Source: Cohnella kolymensis (GTDB lineage: Bacteria; Bacillota; Bacilli; Paenibacillales; Paenibacillaceae). Taken from it: a DNA stretch of 64,000 bases. Shown here in pieces: positions 47,533 to 55,624 of this stretch (position 1 is the stretch's first letter; the number at the start of each line of letters is the position of its first letter). Location: the NCBI RefSeq assembly GCF_000829465.1, contig NZ_JXAL01000012.1:22168-86167 (forward strand), given 5' to 3'. The translations under genes and the position numbers were made by a program. The notes under the pieces are model-generated. The model was not told where the DNA came from, did no database searches, and saw nothing but the letters and a program-made list of their open reading frames with translations.

Positions 47533-49119
47533 GTGACGGATTTTGCGGATTTAGGCGTGTCGGAGAAGCGGGTGCAGATGCTGAAAGCTACGGGGATCAC
47601 GGACCCCACACCGGTGCAGGCGGAGACGATACCCATCGTCGTGCGCGGCCGGGATGTAATCAGCCAGGCACAGACAGGTACCGGTAAGACACTTGCGTTC
47701 GTGCTGCCGATGCTGGATAAGATTGATCCGAACCTCCCGTATGTTCAGGGCTTGATTATTACACCAACGCGCGAGTTGGCACTGCAGATCACAGCTGAAG
47801 TCAAGAAGCTGTTGGAGCCGCGGGATGCGATTAAAGTATTGGCCGTTTACGGCGGGCAAGATGTCGAAGCGCAATTATATAAGTTAAAAGGCAGTATCCA
47901 CATGGTCATTGCAACTCCGGGGCGGCTTCTTGATCATATGCGCAGGGAGACGATCTCGCTGGCCGGCGTTACCATGCTCGTATTGGATGAAGCCGATCAG
48001 ATGCTGCATATGGGGTTCCTCACTGAGGTGGAAGAAATCCTGCGCAAAACGCCCGGAAACCGGCAAACGATGCTCTTCTCGGCAACCGTGCCGCCTTCTA
48101 TTCGCGAAATGGCGGGCAGGATTTTGCGCAATCCCGAACAGGTAACGGTGAAGAGCGAGCGGGTCACGGTCAAAGATATCCGCCAATGGGCCGTGGAAAC
48201 GTCGGACCGCGACAAGCAGACGGCTTTGGTTAATCTGCTGGAGCTTACGCAGCCGTATCTCAGTATTATTTTCTGCCGCACCAAGCGCCGGGCAGCTGTG
48301 TTGAACCAAGCACTGCAGGAACTGGGTTATGCGTCGGACGAGCTCCATGGCGATTTATCACAGGCCAAACGGGAAAAAGTCATGAAGCAGTTCCGCGACG
48401 CCAAGCTGCAGCTGTTAGTGGCCACGGATGTAGCGGCACGAGGGCTCGACGTTGAAGGCGTAACGCACGTATTTAACTATGATATTCCGCAGGATGTGGA
48501 CAGCTATATCCACCGGATCGGACGGACCGGACGAGCCGGAGAGTCGGGACTGGCGATTACGCTGGTCGCGCCTAAAGACCGGCGGGAGCTTGCGGATATC
48601 GAGAATGGAATACAGCAGGCCATGGAGCGCAGAAGCGTGGAAGGCAAAACTCTTGGCGCAGGAGAAGGTAACCCGCGCGGCGGTGGCGTTAATAAACCGC
48701 GTGCCGGTAAACCGGCTCGAGCCGGGGGCCGGGGAGCGGCGGGTAAAGCAAAGCCGGGCAACCGGTCCGCAACGGGTGCTTGGCAGAATCGGGGGCAGAG
48801 CCGTGATGCTGCCGGAAGAGCGAAGCCGGCGCGGACGAGTGAGCGCAAACAGGATGGCGACACCAACGGGCGCACTTTCGGTGAACGTGGTGCAGCTGCT
48901 CCAGGTGGTGATCGCAGGCCGGCGGCTCGGGGACCCGCAGCTTCAGGCGCCGCAGGCGGCAGGAAAGCGTCGGCAGAACGAGGCTTTGGCCGCCCAGGTG
49001 CGCCGGCAGGAAAGCCGGGACGCAAACCGGAGCAGCGCGGGGGCAGTAGCTTTGGCCGCTCGCCAGGACCGAAGCGAGGCGGCGGTGGCGGCGGCCGGTC
49101 AAGCCCGCGTGGTAGGTAA
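47533..49119 (+). CDS. DEAD-box RNA helicase with RG-rich tail
   Basis: An ATP-dependent RNA helicase of the CshA/DbpA class, acting in cold adaptation, RNA decay or ribosome assembly. All motifs are present: TPVQAE (Q), AQTGTGKT (I), PTRELA (Ia), TPGR (Ib), DEAD (II), SAT (III), IIFCRTK (IV), ATDVAARGLD (V) and HRIGRTGRAG (VI). The core ends about residue 360. A tail of about 165 residues rich in Arg, Gly, Ala and Pro follows, predicted to be disordered and RNA-binding. I chose GTG 47533 because GGATGGAG is nine bases upstream and the family usually begins with this TDFADLG; GTG 47524 is also possible. Confidence 0.93.
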   Translation: MTDFADLGVSEKRVQMLKATGITDPTPVQAETIPIVVRGRDVISQAQTGTGKTLAFVLPMLDKIDPNLPYVQGLIITPTRELALQITAEVKKLLEPRDAIKVLAVYGGQDVEAQLYKLKGSIHMVIATPGRLLDHMRRETISLAGVTMLVLDEADQMLHMGFLTEVEEILRKTPGNRQTMLFSATVPPSIREMAGRILRNPEQVTVKSERVTVKDIRQWAVETSDRDKQTALVNLLELTQPYLSIIFCRTKRRAAVLNQALQELGYASDELHGDLSQAKREKVMKQFRDAKLQLLVATDVAARGLDVEGVTHVFNYDIPQDVDSYIHRIGRTGRAGESGLAITLVAPKDRRELADIENGIQQAMERRSVEGKTLGAGEGNPRGGGVNKPRAGKPARAGGRGAAGKAKPGNRSATGAWQNRGQSRDAAGRAKPARTSERKQDGDTNGRTFGERGAAAPGGDRRPAARGPAASGAAGGRKASAERGFGRPGAPAGKPGRKPEQRGGSSFGRSPGPKRGGGGGGRSSPRGR

Positions 49120-49123
49120 ATAC

Positions 49124-49166
49124 AACGACTTCGCCATCCTTACGGACGAGCGAAGTCGTTTTTTGC
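49124..49166 (+). terminator. Terminator of DEAD-box helicase gene
   Basis: A 10-bp perfect stem AACGACTTCG/CGAAGTCGTT is followed by TTTTGC. The 266 bases between here and the next gene are AT-rich and hold only the promoter below. Confidence 0.9.
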
Positions 49167-49330
49167 ATTTATTGCGAAACTACACTTATTCCACTCCTTC
49201 GATGGCTTTTATCACATTTTCAGCATAAATAAGTGCATATAGTTGTTATTTTTTATCTCAGCATGCGATCCGCTAAAAACAGGTGTAAATTTGCAACTAT
49301 TTTTATTTATAAATCACCTACATATAGCAA

Positions 49331-49359
49331 TTGACGAACACAGTGACGGCAATTAAACT
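49331..49359 (+). promoter_or_regulatory. Promoter of TrpXYZ-like importer
   Basis: TTGACG (49331-49336) and TAAACT (49354-49359) with exactly 17 bases between, about 75 bases before the start codon. I saw no T-box or riboswitch in this leader. Confidence 0.75.
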
Positions 49360-49432
49360 ATATCTAATACTTTGATGGATAAAAGCGCTACATCTTTAAA
49401 GCGGTTAGTTAACAAATTATTATAAAGGGGTA

Positions 49433-50497
49433 ATGAAGTTGAAGACAAAATTATTGTCCTTACTTACGCTTTCGATGGTTTTGCTGCTCGTTCTAGCGGG
49501 ATGCGGAGCCAAGGAAGAGAACAACGGTGCGGCTAGTCCAAGCGCCAGCGCAGCAAGCTCCAGTCCGGCCAGCTCGGATGACAAAACCTATTCCATCGCG
49601 ATCTCTCAGATCGCACCACATCCGTCTTTGGACGCAACTCGCGAAGGATTCCTGGCAGCACTGAAAGACGCCGGAATCGAAGAGGGCAAGAACCTCAAGG
49701 TGGATTACAACAACGCACAAGGTGAGCAGAGCAACAACCAGACAATCGCGCAGAAGATTGCGTCCGATAAGCATGATCTGGTTCTCGGAATTACGACTCT
49801 ATCCTCCCAAGCACTTGCCAACCAAGTGAAAGACATGCCTGTATTGTTCGCGGCGGTAACCGATCCGCTCGATGCCCAAATCGTTACCAACATGGAAAAG
49901 CCGGGCGGCAACGTAACCGGTGCCTCTGATACGAATCCCGAACAAATTACGAAAGTCATGGACTTCATCGCAAGTGATTTTCCTAATGTGAAAACAGTCG
50001 GCGTAGTCATTAATGAAGGCGAACCGAACGCCGTAATCATGACGAAAAAAGCCGAAGAGGCATTAGCAGCGCATAACATCAAGTTGATCAAAGCTGCAGT
50101 CACGAACACTTCCGAGGTCAAGCAGGCCGCCGAGTCCCTCGTCGGACGTGCGGACGCGATCTACATTACTTTGGATAACACCGTCGTCAGCTCCGTGGAT
50201 GCCATTATCCAGGTCGCTAACAAAAACAAAATCCCGTTCTTCTCTGCGGACCGGGACACCGTTGAAAAAGGTGCATTCGCGACTTATGGCTTTAAGTATT
50301 ACGATCACGGCTACCAAGTTGGACAAATGGCTGTTGAAATTCTCAAAAACGGCAAGAATCCGGGTGACATGACCGTTACCGTACCGGATAAGCTGGACCT
50401 GATTCTTAACCTTAAAGCGGCAGAAGCGCAAGGAATTACCGTAACCGACGCAATGAAGGAAAAAGTGAAGGACAAAGAGAATAACATTATTCAGTAA
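49433..50497 (+). CDS. ABC substrate-binding lipoprotein, TrpX-like (PF04392 type)
   Basis: A 354-residue lipoprotein with signal peptide and lipobox LAGC, then a Ser/Ala-rich linker and a periplasmic-binding-protein fold of the ABC_sub_bind type: YSIAISQIAPHPSLDATREGFLAAL, KHDLVLGITTLSSQALANQ, VLFAAVTDPLDAQIV and DAIYITLDNTVVSSVDAI. The family includes TrpX of streptococcal TrpXYZ importers; substrates may be tryptophan or other aromatic or branched amino acids. The ATG follows AAAGGGG. It precedes matching permease and ATPase genes, making a complete importer. Confidence 0.87.
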   Translation: MKLKTKLLSLLTLSMVLLLVLAGCGAKEENNGAASPSASAASSSPASSDDKTYSIAISQIAPHPSLDATREGFLAALKDAGIEEGKNLKVDYNNAQGEQSNNQTIAQKIASDKHDLVLGITTLSSQALANQVKDMPVLFAAVTDPLDAQIVTNMEKPGGNVTGASDTNPEQITKVMDFIASDFPNVKTVGVVINEGEPNAVIMTKKAEEALAAHNIKLIKAAVTNTSEVKQAAESLVGRADAIYITLDNTVVSSVDAIIQVANKNKIPFFSADRDTVEKGAFATYGFKYYDHGYQVGQMAVEILKNGKNPGDMTVTVPDKLDLILNLKAAEAQGITVTDAMKEKVKDKENNIIQ

Positions 50498-50558
50498 TTG
50501 CATCGGGGTGAGCGACTCCTGTCGTTCACTCCGTTTGTCTCTGTTAGGAGGATAACCT

Positions 50559-51497
50559 ATGCTTCAACCCTGGCTTCATTCCATTGAAGGAGCGACCCAC
50601 ATTGGTCTCGTTTACGCGATCATGGCGCTTGGTGTTTATATCACTTATCGGATTTTGGACTTTCCAGATTTGACCGTTGACGGAAGCTTTACTACCGGCG
50701 GCGCGGTCGCCGCGATCATGATAACTCAGGGCTACAATCCATGGCTTGCCACCGGGGCCGCATTCGCTGCGGGCCTAGCCGCCGGAGCATGCACCGGACT
50801 GCTTCATACGAAAGGTAAAATAAACGGGCTGCTCTCAGGTATTCTCATGATGATTGCCTTATATTCGATCAATCTGCGAATTATGGGCAAGCCGAATATC
50901 GGTTTTTATAATGAAGCGAGCTTATTCTCAGAGATTTCTAAAAATCCTGTTACCTATATGATCGTTCTGGTCGCTGCCGCTTTCTTCATAAAGTTTCTGC
51001 TGGATTCATTTCTGCATACGGATATCGGCTTGGCGTTAAGAGCCACAGGCGATAATGCCAGAATGATCCGAAGCTTCGGCGCCAATACCGATATCACGAC
51101 GGTTGTGGGGGTCAGCGTATCCAATGGACTTGTGGCTCTGTCCGGAGCTCTCATTGCCCAACAGCAAGGCGTAACGGATATCAACATGGGCGTAGGCATG
51201 ATTGTTGCCGGTCTCGCTTCTGTTATTATCGGAGAAGCGATCTTCGGGGCCCGAACGGTATTTCGTGCAACTCTCGCTGTTGTTTTCGGGGCAATCGTAT
51301 ATCGAATTATTTATGCGGTCGCTCTGCGGATGGAGATGAATCCCCAAGACATGAAACTGATCACCGCGGTCATCGTCATCGTGGCACTGGTGCTGCCAAC
51401 CATTCAGCGCGCTCTCAAGAATCGCGGGTTGGCACGCAAGCGCTCCTCCGAATTATCGGCGGCTGCGTCGTCGTCTAGTAAGGGAGGTGCAGTCTGA
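50559..51497 (+). CDS. ABC transporter permease of TrpXYZ-like importer
   Basis: A 312-residue permease with eight to ten hydrophobic helices of the LivH/RbsC superfamily. It opens WLHSIEGATHIGLVYAIMALGVYITYRILDFPDLTVDGSF, typical of the permeases paired with PF04392 proteins, and has GLALRATGDNARMIRSFG, GLVALSGALIAQQQG and IGEAIFGARTVF. The ATG follows TAGGAGGATAA. Its stop overlaps the ATPase start. Confidence 0.9.
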   Translation: MLQPWLHSIEGATHIGLVYAIMALGVYITYRILDFPDLTVDGSFTTGGAVAAIMITQGYNPWLATGAAFAAGLAAGACTGLLHTKGKINGLLSGILMMIALYSINLRIMGKPNIGFYNEASLFSEISKNPVTYMIVLVAAAFFIKFLLDSFLHTDIGLALRATGDNARMIRSFGANTDITTVVGVSVSNGLVALSGALIAQQQGVTDINMGVGMIVAGLASVIIGEAIFGARTVFRATLAVVFGAIVYRIIYAVALRMEMNPQDMKLITAVIVIVALVLPTIQRALKNRGLARKRSSELSAAASSSSKGGAV

Positions 51498-52291
51498 TGC
51501 TGCAGCTTTCGAAAGTGACAAAACTGTTCAACCCAGGTACACCGGACGAAAAAGTTGCTCTCATGGACATTGATCTGACATTTAAACCGGGTGATTTCGT
51601 CACGGTCATCGGAAGTAACGGGGCTGGGAAATCAACGCTCATGAACATTATCTCCGGAGTCATGAAGCCCGACATAGGTGAGGTTCGGATCCAGGGCAAT
51701 GCGATACAAAAGCTTCCGGAGCATGAGAGAAGCCGGTGGATCGCACGTGTGTTTCAGGATCCGATGGCAGGCACCGCTCCTCGTATGACGATTGAGGAGA
51801 ATCTCTCAATCGCTTACTCACGCACCAAGAAGAGAAGCTTCGGCTGGGGTGTGACCTCCTCCAAGCGCAAAATGTTTCGCGAGCACCTGCAAAGGCTCGG
51901 TATTGGCTTAGAACACCGTCTGGGCGCCAAGGTCGGTCTGTTATCCGGTGGAGAGCGGCAAGCATTAAGTTTGTTGATGGCTACGTTCACGAAACCTGAT
52001 ATTCTGCTGCTCGATGAGCATACTGCGGCACTCGACCCGGCACGGGCAGACTTGATTACCAAGCTGACCGATGAAATCGTCCGTGAGATGAAGCTCACGA
52101 CGCTCATGGTGACCCACAACATGGAGCAGGCCATCCGGCTTGGAAATCGTTTGATCATGATGGACAAAGGCCGCATCATTCTCGATATTCCGCAGGAACG
52201 CAAAAAAGGCTTAACTGTCTCGCAGCTGCTCGGAGAGTTTGAGCGGATCAGTGGACACCAGTTGTCGGATGACCGGATTGTTCTTGGATAA
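51497..52291 (+). CDS. ABC transporter ATPase of TrpXYZ-like importer
   Basis: A 264-residue ATPase energising the importer: Walker A GSNGAGKST, Q loop region ARVFQDPMAG, signature LSGGERQALSL, Walker B ILLLDEHTAALD and the switch His in VTHNMEQA. The LLDEHTAALDP form is characteristic of this branch. The start overlaps the permease stop (TGATG), and a strong terminator follows. Confidence 0.93.
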   Translation: MLQLSKVTKLFNPGTPDEKVALMDIDLTFKPGDFVTVIGSNGAGKSTLMNIISGVMKPDIGEVRIQGNAIQKLPEHERSRWIARVFQDPMAGTAPRMTIEENLSIAYSRTKKRSFGWGVTSSKRKMFREHLQRLGIGLEHRLGAKVGLLSGGERQALSLLMATFTKPDILLLDEHTAALDPARADLITKLTDEIVREMKLTTLMVTHNMEQAIRLGNRLIMMDKGRIILDIPQERKKGLTVSQLLGEFERISGHQLSDDRIVLG

Positions 52292-52307
52292 CACGTTTAA
52301 GAGTGGA

Positions 52308-52350
52308 AAGCCCGTTCCGCTGTATGCTTACAGCGGTGCGGGCTTTTTAA
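52308..52350 (+). terminator. Terminator of TrpXYZ-like operon
   Basis: AAAGCCCG...CCGCTGTA pairs with TACAGCGG...CGGGCTTT around a TGCT loop, followed by TTTTAATTT. It overlaps the end of the convergent tetR gene. Confidence 0.9.
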
Positions 52351-52958
52351 TTTATGGTTTTTAACCCTGAGGAATTGAGTGGCCCGTGGTTGAGCAACCG
52401 CGTCAAGATGAGTCCTAGTTCTTTGGGAGTTTCTTTCATACCCGTTTCAACCCAATGGAGGAGAACTCCGAAATTCGCAGAGGTGACATGTGCAATCAAA
52501 TAGTCTTTAGGCACAAGCATATTCTCTTCTTTGGGCTGCCAAGCTGTAAGTCTGCCGTAGATATGCGTTGTCATCATTTGTTTGATTCGGAGCGGGAATG
52601 CAGGATCCCCCTTCGGCCCGACTATGACCTTGAAGAAGTCCGCATTGCGGCTGATTTCCTCAAAGATTCGAACCGATACCGGATACGGCTCGTCCTTGGC
52701 GGCATGTTTCATCAATTCCACAAAGTCGACCTGCAACATGTACTTCATTAAGTCTTTGAAAAGTTCTTCTTTAAGCTGTTCCAGCATCTCCGCCACATCA
52801 CGATAGTGCAGATAGAAAGTTCCTCGATTGATACTTGCTCTATTTGATATATCTGTTACCGTTATGTTTTCCATACCCTTTTCCTCAATCAACTCCATGA
52901 GTGCTGTACGCAATAGCTGCTTCGTTCTCGCTTGTCTGCGATCCATCTTTTCAGACAT
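52347..52958 (-). CDS. TetR-family transcriptional regulator
   Basis: A 203-residue TetR-type regulator. The helix-turn-helix is in the N-terminus (LLRTALMELIEEKGMENITVTD then ISNRASINRGTFYLHYRD). The C-terminal ligand domain resembles the group that accompanies YhgE/Pip-type genes. The ATG at 52958 has AGGTGCC upstream on its strand. It is divergent from the YhgE-like gene; two AACA-N3-TGTT dyads lie between them and are probable operators. The effector is unknown. Confidence 0.9.
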   Translation of the reverse strand: MSEKMDRRQARTKQLLRTALMELIEEKGMENITVTDISNRASINRGTFYLHYRDVAEMLEQLKEELFKDLMKYMLQVDFVELMKHAAKDEPYPVSVRIFEEISRNADFFKVIVGPKGDPAFPLRIKQMMTTHIYGRLTAWQPKEENMLVPKDYLIAHVTSANFGVLLHWVETGMKETPKELGLILTRLLNHGPLNSSGLKTIN

Positions 52959-52997
52959 TTAGGCACCTCATTTTTTGAAAAATTACTGTGATAATTG

Positions 52998-53008
52998 AAC
53001 AAAGTGTT
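52998..53008. promoter_or_regulatory. Candidate TetR operator 1
   Basis: AACAAAGTGTT is an AACA-N3-TGTT palindrome, 40 bases upstream of the tetR start. Confidence 0.45.
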
Positions 53009-53051
53009 GTTTTAATGCTGTTTATTCAACACAAAGAATGAAAGATGATTA

Positions 53052-53079
53052 TTGATTTGTTTATTTCTTCAATTATAAT
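53052..53079 (+). promoter_or_regulatory. Promoter of YhgE-like gene
   Basis: TTGATT (53052-53057) and a perfect TATAAT (53074-53079) with a 16-base spacer, 64 bases before the gene start. Confidence 0.65.
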
Positions 53080-53099
53080 AAACACTGTGATCACTAATC

Positions 53100-53110
53100 A
53101 ACAAAATGTT
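53100..53110. promoter_or_regulatory. Candidate TetR operator 2
   Basis: AACAAAATGTT, the same AACA-N3-TGTT dyad, lies 21 bases after the -10, where binding would block initiation or early elongation. The extended contexts of the two sites are inverted copies (ATTGAACA on one strand each). Confidence 0.5.
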
Positions 53111-53142
53111 CAATAAATTGAGCGGATAGGGAAGTGTTAAAA

Positions 53143-54339
53143 ATGGCTTTCTTGAAGCAAAAATTTTTGTGGATCGGCGTGATAGCGGCGTTTGTCGTTC
53201 TCATGGTTTTTGGTGTGGCGATGATGGGTTCGGTTCTTGGCGCTAAGCCCAAAGATATTCCTGTGGCATTAGTGGTGCTGGATAAACCCGCAGATCTGCC
53301 GATAGGCGGGCAGCTTGCTGTCGGAAATCTGATCAAAGATAAGCTGCTTGCAATGGATCAGCTGCCGGTGGACTGGAAGGTCGTTGACTCAGAGGCGGAA
53401 GCACGCGAAGGGTTGGATCAGCAGAAATACTATGGCGCTTTATTGCTGCCCGGCGATTTGAGCTCCGGGGTGTTGTCCATTCAATCACCAAGTCCGCAGC
53501 CGGCGACGGTTAAGATTATAGCCAACGAAGGAATGAACACGGCCGCCGCAACTGCGGTCAGAACCATTCTTCAGCAAGGCACCAAACTAATCAGTCTTGA
53601 ACTGTCCAAACAAGTTCTTGCCGTGGTCGGCAAACAAATGAATCAAATACCGGTATCGGCCGCACAAGCTCTGCTCACGCCGTTCCAGGTACAGGAAGAA
53701 ACGGTACATCCGGTAGCCGCCAATAACGCCGGCGGAAGCGCACCGGGTATGCTGACGCAAATCATGTGGATCGGGAGCCTGGTGACCAGCATCTTCATGT
53801 TCCTGGCGGCTCAGCAAAGCTTCACTGCAGGTGTACGGAAGCTGCCGGTTCTGGCGCTTCAGTCGGTTATCGGGGTTGCAATTATCGGAGCCGTCTCCGG
53901 ATTTCTCGTCTGGATGGCCTCGTCGTGGTACGGGATGGAGCTTGCGCATGCCGTCGACACATGGCTGTTCTTGTGGTTAGTCGGCGCCGCGTTCGTAATG
54001 CTGCAGTCTTCCTTGCTCAGTTGGATGGGGTTCCCTGCTATGGGTATTCTCGTCCTGCTCATGTTCTTCTCCCTGCCGCTTATTAACTTGGCGCCTGAGT
54101 TCCTGCCGCAGGCTACACATGATTGGCTGTATTCCTGGATTCCATTCAAATTTGCAACATCCGGTCTTCGTGAGGTTATGTATTTCGGTGGGTTAGAGGC
54201 TGTCACGTGGAATGGTTCGGTGTTATGGTGGATCGCCGGCGTTTTTCCTGGTGTTATTGCTGGTATCCGGCGTGCGAAAAGGGAAGGCCGTCAAGGTCAA
54301 GGGTTTATCGTTAAGTTAATGGGTCCCGGTCACCTCTGA
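53143..54339 (+). CDS. YhgE/Pip-like ABC-2-type membrane protein
   Basis: A 398-residue membrane protein: one N-terminal transmembrane helix (about 8-30), an outer domain of about 170 residues (DIPVALVVLDKPADLPIGG, YYGALLLPGDLSSG, MNTAAATAVRTILQ), then five or six helices (about 205-385). This is the layout of YhgE/Pip and ABC-2-like permeases. No ATPase is adjacent. I chose ATG 53143 because AGGGAAG is eight bases upstream; GTG 53134 lies inside that site. It is divergent from tetR, which probably represses it. The role is probably in export or envelope stress. Confidence 0.75.
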   Translation: MAFLKQKFLWIGVIAAFVVLMVFGVAMMGSVLGAKPKDIPVALVVLDKPADLPIGGQLAVGNLIKDKLLAMDQLPVDWKVVDSEAEAREGLDQQKYYGALLLPGDLSSGVLSIQSPSPQPATVKIIANEGMNTAAATAVRTILQQGTKLISLELSKQVLAVVGKQMNQIPVSAAQALLTPFQVQEETVHPVAANNAGGSAPGMLTQIMWIGSLVTSIFMFLAAQQSFTAGVRKLPVLALQSVIGVAIIGAVSGFLVWMASSWYGMELAHAVDTWLFLWLVGAAFVMLQSSLLSWMGFPAMGILVLLMFFSLPLINLAPEFLPQATHDWLYSWIPFKFATSGLREVMYFGGLEAVTWNGSVLWWIAGVFPGVIAGIRRAKREGRQGQGFIVKLMGPGHL

Positions 54340-54361
54340 GAGCAGAGGGGCCGGTTTTTTT
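54326..54361 (+). terminator. Terminator of YhgE-like gene
   Basis: CCGG plus CCTCTG pair with CAGAGG plus CCGG in an interrupted stem, followed by seven T residues. It overlaps the end of the gene. Confidence 0.8.
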
Positions 54362-54426
54362 GTTCTATTGAGCTGTGTGGTACGATAAAGGCAGCTTGAT
54401 GAATGTATCGGAGGTTGAACGTTGTA

Positions 54427-54633
54427 ATGGCAGGTAACGGGAAAATTCGCAGTGAGATCCGTCCGGAGCTGGAAGTCGATATTGTACTGAAAAAGGATCA
54501 GCGCACAGGAGTAACTACGCGCGGGATCGTGAAAGATATTTTGACGAATTCACCTCAGCATCCTCATGGAATTAAGGTGCGGCTGCAGGATGGGCAAGTC
54601 GGCCGTGTCCAGAACATCGTAACCGGGGGATAA
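54427..54633 (+). CDS. ywbE: YwbE family protein (DUF2196)
   Basis: A 68-residue protein of the YwbE/DUF2196 family: [18 protein letters not shown], then [23 protein letters not shown] and QVGRVQNI. It is probably an OB- or SH3-like small fold; function is unknown. I chose ATG 54427 because GGAGG (54410-54414) is 12 bases upstream. It lies five bases before rlmH and is probably co-transcribed with it. Confidence 0.92.
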   Translation: MAGNGKIRSEIRPELEVDIVLKKDQRTGVTTRGIVKDILTNSPQHPHGIKVRLQDGQVGRVQNIVTGG

Positions 54634-54638
54634 GAGGC

Positions 54639-55118
54639 ATGCAGATTCAGATTATCGCCGTCGGCAAGCTTAAGGAGAAGTACTGGAACGACGCGATCGC
54701 CGAGTATTCCAAGAGGCTCGGACCCTATGCGCGGCTGGATATTCGTGAGCTCCCCGACGAAAAAACGCCGGACTCCATGAGCCCGGCGGAGGAAGAGCAA
54801 GTGAAAGCGCGCGAAGGCGAACGCATCTTGGCTGCTCTGAAGCCAGATGCGCACGTCGTCGCGCTCGCGATCGACGGCGAAACATGGACAAGCGAGCAGC
54901 TCGCCGCGCACTTGGACCGCCAAGCCGTCTACGGCGGCGGCTCCATCGCCTTCATCATCGGCGGCTCGCTCGGTCTGTCCCCCGCCGTCCTCTCCCGCGC
55001 GGACAAACGGCTGTCCTTCGGCCGCATGACCTACCCGCACCAATTGATGCGGGTTCTGCTGCTTGAGCAGATTTATCGAGCGTTTAAGATCAATCGCGGT
55101 GAACCGTACCATAAGTAG
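54639..55118 (+). CDS. rlmH: 23S rRNA pseudouridine-1915 N3-methyltransferase RlmH
   Basis: RlmH (OrfX in staphylococci), a SPOUT methyltransferase acting on m3-pseudouridine 1915 of 23S rRNA in the assembled ribosome. The 159 residues are complete: [40 protein letters not shown], the SAM-binding knot [37 protein letters not shown] and the C-terminal GEPYHK. The last 23 bp are repeated twice downstream (see the att-like repeats), as in the SCC integration site. Upstream neighbours differ from B. subtilis, where yyzF and htrA are adjacent. Confidence 0.97.
   Translation: MQIQIIAVGKLKEKYWNDAIAEYSKRLGPYARLDIRELPDEKTPDSMSPAEEEQVKAREGERILAALKPDAHVVALAIDGETWTSEQLAAHLDRQAVYGGGSIAFIIGGSLGLSPAVLSRADKRLSFGRMTYPHQLMRVLLLEQIYRAFKINRGEPYHK
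55096..55118 (+). repeat. att-like repeat copy 1 (3' end of rlmH)
   Basis: GCGGTGAACCGTACCATAAG plus TAG, the rlmH end encoding GEPYHK-stop. It shares TGAACCGTAyCAyAArTA with copies at 57668 and 59433, in the same orientation. It resembles the SCC attachment sequence in staphylococcal rlmH, which ends TATCATAA. Confidence 0.65.
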
Positions 55119-55238
55119 GGCGAAATTATGAAGCTAATTAAATTGAGCGAGTGTATTATGGCCAAAAGACGAGATTGAATAATCGAGCACAAACCGCCAG
55201 AGTAGTTTACCGGCCACCCGGAAACTGCAAAAAGGAAA

Positions 55239-55267
55239 TTGACATTGAGGCACAGGTGTTATAGCAT
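55239..55267 (+). promoter_or_regulatory. Promoter of T-box-leuA transcript
   Basis: A perfect TTGACA -35 (55239-55244); the -10 is TAGCAT with a 17-base spacer, or TATAGC with 15. The leader then extends about 290 bases to the T-box terminator. Confidence 0.6.
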
Positions 55268-55309
55268 GACTTTAATATCTAATACGTTGAAAAGGAATAG
55301 TACGCTTTT

Positions 55310-55567
55310 CTAAGCGCTCAGAGAGCTGTTGATTGGTGTGAAACAGCCGCGAGGAAGAATGGAACTCACCTTGGAGTTGCCCGCTGAACCAGTGAAGTAG
55401 GCGGAGCCGGAATCCTGACCGTTATCATCGGGAGGATATGAGGTTTACCCGCAGTTCCGGGAACCTATATCCGCAGAGTGCATGCCTTCTATGGCATGAA
55501 TTCGGAGTGGTACCGCGTAAGATGTTACAGTCTTTCGTCTCTGTTAACGGAGATGGAAGGCTTTTTT
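55310..55567 (+). promoter_or_regulatory. T-box riboswitch, leucine specifier CUC
   Basis: The leader has the Stem I opening AGAGAGCTGTTG with GGTGTGAAACAGC, then GGAACTCACCTTGGAG, in which CTC is the likely specifier codon (leucine). The T-box sequence GGAGTGGTACCGCG lies at 55504-55517. It is followed by the terminator CTTTCGTCTC/GAGATGGAAG (55532-55559) and CTTTTTT. Uncharged tRNA-Leu would stabilise the antiterminator and allow leuA expression. Family assignment is firm; the specifier is read by eye. Confidence 0.88.
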
Positions 55568-55624
55568 GCGTTATGCCTGCCTTTTAATGACCAAATGTCA
55601 AAAATGATGGAAGGATGGATACCC

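Noticed and set aside
48479..49228. 249-codon second frame over the DEAD-box helicase tail
   Set aside because: It is an overlap artefact of Arg/Gly/Ala-rich coding in a GC-rich stretch, with no binding site and no domain.
49167..49432. Possible T-box or other riboswitch before the TrpXYZ-like importer
   Set aside because: No GGTGGNACCGCG-type sequence, no specifier-loop pattern and no terminator between promoter and gene.
27240..54402. Prophage or integrative conjugative element in the accessory block
   Set aside because: No integrase, portal, terminase, relaxase, type IV secretion or replication genes are seen.
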